Source: Phycisphaerales bacterium
Lineage (GTDB): Bacteria > Planctomycetota > Phycisphaerae > Phycisphaerales > UBA1924
Length of the DNA: 6,908 nt
Direction of reading: 5' to 3'
NCBI GenBank assembly: GCA_003511945.1
Contig: DOJA01000115.1
Location: 1 to 6,908, forward strand
Part shown: positions 4,961 to 6,908 of the stretch, piece after piece
Position numbering within the stretch: the first letter of the stretch is position 1
How the letters are laid out: each line of letters begins with the position of its first letter
The notes under the pieces: generated by a model
Databases searched by the model: none
Told to the model about the DNA's origin: nothing
What the model saw: only the letters and a program-made list of their open reading frames with translations
Program-made: the position numbers and the translations under genes

Positions 4961-6828
4961 TGCGTGCCTTCACCCACGAGAACGATGACGAACGGGCGTC
5001 CCTCGTCGCCCGCGTTGCTCGGGACGGTGAGGGCCGAGGCGAACTGCCCGGTGCGGTTCGGGCTGAAGAGGACTTCGATGGAGCCCTCGCCCCCCGGTGG
5101 GATCGCGCCCGCGGGAGACGAGACAATGATGAAGCCCCGGACCACCGTGCCGAGCGCGCCGAGGGAGAGGGGCGCATCACCCTCGTTGCGGAGGGTGAAG
5201 ACGCGCCGGGCCTCGCCGCCCAGCGGGACGGCGCCGAAGGAAGCGGGCTGACCGGAGTCAAGGGCTCGGCCGGCGTCGTCGGTGACGACGAGGAGCGGTC
5301 GGGGCGCGGGGCGGCCTCCGCCGCCGGGCATCTCGCCCCCTTCGCCGGTCTCGGCCTCCGTGATGGCGGCCCCGATCGAGAAGAAGAAGGGCGCCTCGTC
5401 CGGGTCGGAGTTGTTCAGGCGCACGGTCGAGAAGAAGCCCTGCTGGGGCAGACCGTTGGGGATGAACAGCACCTGGAAGGTGGTCGAATCTCCGGTTTCG
5501 AGCAGCAGACCAGAGCCGGGGATCGGAGAACTAATTGTGAACGGTGTGGTGCCATCCGGTGCGATGTTCGTGGTGATCGACGGCTGGGCGAGCGTGAGAT
5601 CACCAACGCCCGTGTTCGTCACGCGGATCGCGGTGCTGAGATTCATGAGCATGTTGGCGGGGACCGAGCCGACACCAACCAGCCCGAACCTTTCCAGCGG
5701 CTGGAACGCCATCGCGCCGGGGACGAGGTACTCGACGACGATCTCGGGCGCCGGGCTGCCCGTTCCGGTGAGGTTGAATGAGAAGGCCGGTGACGCCGGG
5801 TCGTTGGTCGTGAAGCTCACACTGCCCTGGGGCCCTGACGACAGAGGGCGAAAGACCAGGAAGAACTCGGCAGCGGCCCCCGGCGCGATCGGGGACGCCG
5901 GCTGGGATTGAACCTCGAACGATGGATCGCTCGAGACGACCGTGGACACCTCCAGGGGGCCGGCGCCGTTGTTCCGGATCCGGAAGGTCTCCGCGACGCT
6001 GGAGCCGATGACGGTCGCGCCGAAGTCGAGCGTCGCGCCGGTGGCGATGAGCGTTCCTCCCTGCGAGAGTTGCAGCATCGGGAGCGAGTCGCCGACCGTC
6101 CCGCCCAGATCGAACGAGAAGGCGGGGTTGCCCGGGATGTTGGTCGTGAATGAGGCCACGCCCGCCTTGGCGCCCGAGTCGCTCCCATCCATGCGCAGGG
6201 TGAACTTGGCGCTGCCACCCACGGGGATCTGCGCGTTGGGCTGGCGGACGACCTCGAAGTCGGACCCGGTGATGGAGACGGGCGAGATGACCAGCGGCGC
6301 GGTTCCGGAGTTCCGGATGACCAGGGACCGCGTGGCCGATTGGCCCAGGCCCACGCGCCCGAACGACAGGAACCCGTCGTCTACGACCGCGGCCCGCTCC
6401 ACCGTCACGCGGATGCCCGGCGCCGCCTCCAGAACTCGCGCTTTCAGCGCGAAGGCGAAGATCTCGGCGCCGATGTTCGTGTCGGTGATCGAGACCTGGC
6501 CGGGGAACTCGCCGGGGTTCGAGCGGTCGAGCGTGATCACCAGGCGCGCCCGCTGTCCCGGGCGGAGGATCGTCCGGTTGAACGCGCCGGTCCAGCCCTG
6601 GCCGGTGACCGACCCGCCCAGGTCGATCCGGAAGGGGCTGGTGTTGCGGACGAGGAAGGTCCGCGAGGAGATGCCCCCCGGGCGGAGTTCCTGCCCGAAG
6701 TCGAACATCCCGTTATCGAAGACCTCGACCCGGCCCTGGGTCACCCTGACATCCTGCGCCGAAGCGGGGAGCGCGATCCCGAGCAACGCGATCAGCACCA
6801 ACCCCAGCCGCGTGAGTGTTCTCGTCAT
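4957..6828 (-). CDS. Secreted multi-domain ASH/choice-of-anchor-D-type protein
   Basis: The 623-residue protein begins with a clear signal peptide (hydrophobic 8-20, likely cleavage PASA|QD after A24). The rest is about five tandem Ig-like domains of the ASH (ASPM/SPD-2/Hydin) type seen in 'choice-of-anchor D' proteins: about 26-131, 138-245, 250-357, 361-488 and 511-623. Repeated marks are 'LDFG/LSFG...G.S....F.IRN.G..PL.V' and the 'SFTTN.P..PAFSF.L.G' ends of domains 2 and 3 (227-246, 338-357). A Gly/Glu-rich linker occupies 489-510. No C-terminal sorting tail or anchor is present, so it is likely free or bound noncovalently outside the cytoplasm. ATG at 6828 follows GAGGA by five bases. 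The role may be structural or adhesive. It overlaps the TlpA-like gene by four bases, suggesting one operon. Confidence 0.9.
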   Translation of the reverse strand: MTRTLTRLGLVLIALLGIALPASAQDVRVTQGRVEVFDNGMFDFGQELRPGGISSRTFLVRNTSPFRIDLGGSVTGQGWTGAFNRTILRPGQRARLVITLDRSNPGEFPGQVSITDTNIGAEIFAFALKARVLEAAPGIRVTVERAAVVDDGFLSFGRVGLGQSATRSLVIRNSGTAPLVISPVSITGSDFEVVRQPNAQIPVGGSAKFTLRMDGSDSGAKAGVASFTTNIPGNPAFSFDLGGTVGDSLPMLQLSQGGTLIATGATLDFGATVIGSSVAETFRIRNNGAGPLEVSTVVSSDPSFEVQSQPASPIAPGAAAEFFLVFRPLSSGPQGSVSFTTNDPASPAFSFNLTGTGSPAPEIVVEYLVPGAMAFQPLERFGLVGVGSVPANMLMNLSTAIRVTNTGVGDLTLAQPSITTNIAPDGTTPFTISSPIPGSGLLLETGDSTTFQVLFIPNGLPQQGFFSTVRLNNSDPDEAPFFFSIGAAITEAETGEGGEMPGGGGRPAPRPLLVVTDDAGRALDSGQPASFGAVPLGGEARRVFTLRNEGDAPLSLGALGTVVRGFIIVSSPAGAIPPGGEGSIEVLFSPNRTGQFASALTVPSNAGDEGRPFVIVLVGEGTQ

Positions 6829-6846
6829 CCGGATCCTCGCGTGTCG

Positions 6847-6863
6847 TGTGACCTGTTGTGACC
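6847..6863. promoter_or_regulatory. Direct repeat TGTGACC upstream of the ASH-type gene
   Basis: TGTGACC occurs at 6847-6853 and 6857-6863, exactly ten bases apart, about one helical turn. In the direction of the - strand genes it reads GGTCACA twice, 19-35 bases before the start codon. Spacing of one turn is typical of a regulator binding on one face of the DNA. No convincing -35/-10 pair was found in the 80 bases available, so the promoter itself remains unplaced. Confidence 0.35.
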
Positions 6864-6908
6864 CCGCACCTCCGGGGGGCGGTAAGGCGGGCGTGGGGGG
6901 TGAGGGGC

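Noticed and set aside
3770..5251. A 493-residue open frame on the + strand opposite the TlpA-like and ASH-type genes
   Set aside because: Low-complexity Gly/Ala/Arg/Val composition and no motifs, while the opposite strand has signal peptides, WCPNC and repeated Ig-like domains.
6340..6861. A + strand frame opposite the start of the ASH-type gene
   Set aside because: Composition of a shadow frame; the - strand frame has a signal peptide and a ribosome binding site.

Overview
The window is a GC-rich bacterial chromosome segment (I estimate near 70% GC by eye) with six protein genes in two groups that converge at about 3706-3716. The strong third-position GC bias, the mix of lineage-type hypothetical proteins with a TlpA-like thioredoxin and a choice-of-anchor-D/ASH-type secreted protein, and an LpxL-like acyltransferase all suggest a planctomycete, perhaps of the Phycisphaerae. 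That placement is inference; there is no rRNA or marker gene here to prove it.

Left group, + strand. Positions 1-189 are a leader with a possible promoter and a perfect hairpin just before the ribosome binding site. Then come a membrane-anchored coiled-coil protein with a BRCT-like C-terminus (190-1563), an LpxL/HtrB-family lipid acyltransferase (1586-2716), a small unknown protein starting at GTG (2821-3171), and a second small unknown protein with a likely Sm/SH3-like barrel (3287-3706). The first two are 22 bases apart and probably cotranscribed. The last two are separated by spacers of about 100 bases, one with a tandem G8 repeat and a promoter-like pair, the other with a compact palindromic element.

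Right group, - strand. A secreted protein made of about five tandem Ig-like ASH-type domains (6828-4957) overlaps a secreted TlpA-like thioredoxin (4960-3716) by four bases (GTGA). The two are almost certainly one operon with coupled translation, and both carry signal peptides, so they act outside the cytoplasm.

No RNA genes, transposases, CRISPR arrays or defence genes were seen. I see no clear new multi-gene system. The most interesting points are the membrane-anchored BRCT-like protein with an EF-hand-like loop, the palindromic element at 3180-3223 that resembles a dispersed repeat, and homopolymeric G/C tracts placed inside two promoter-like spacers.
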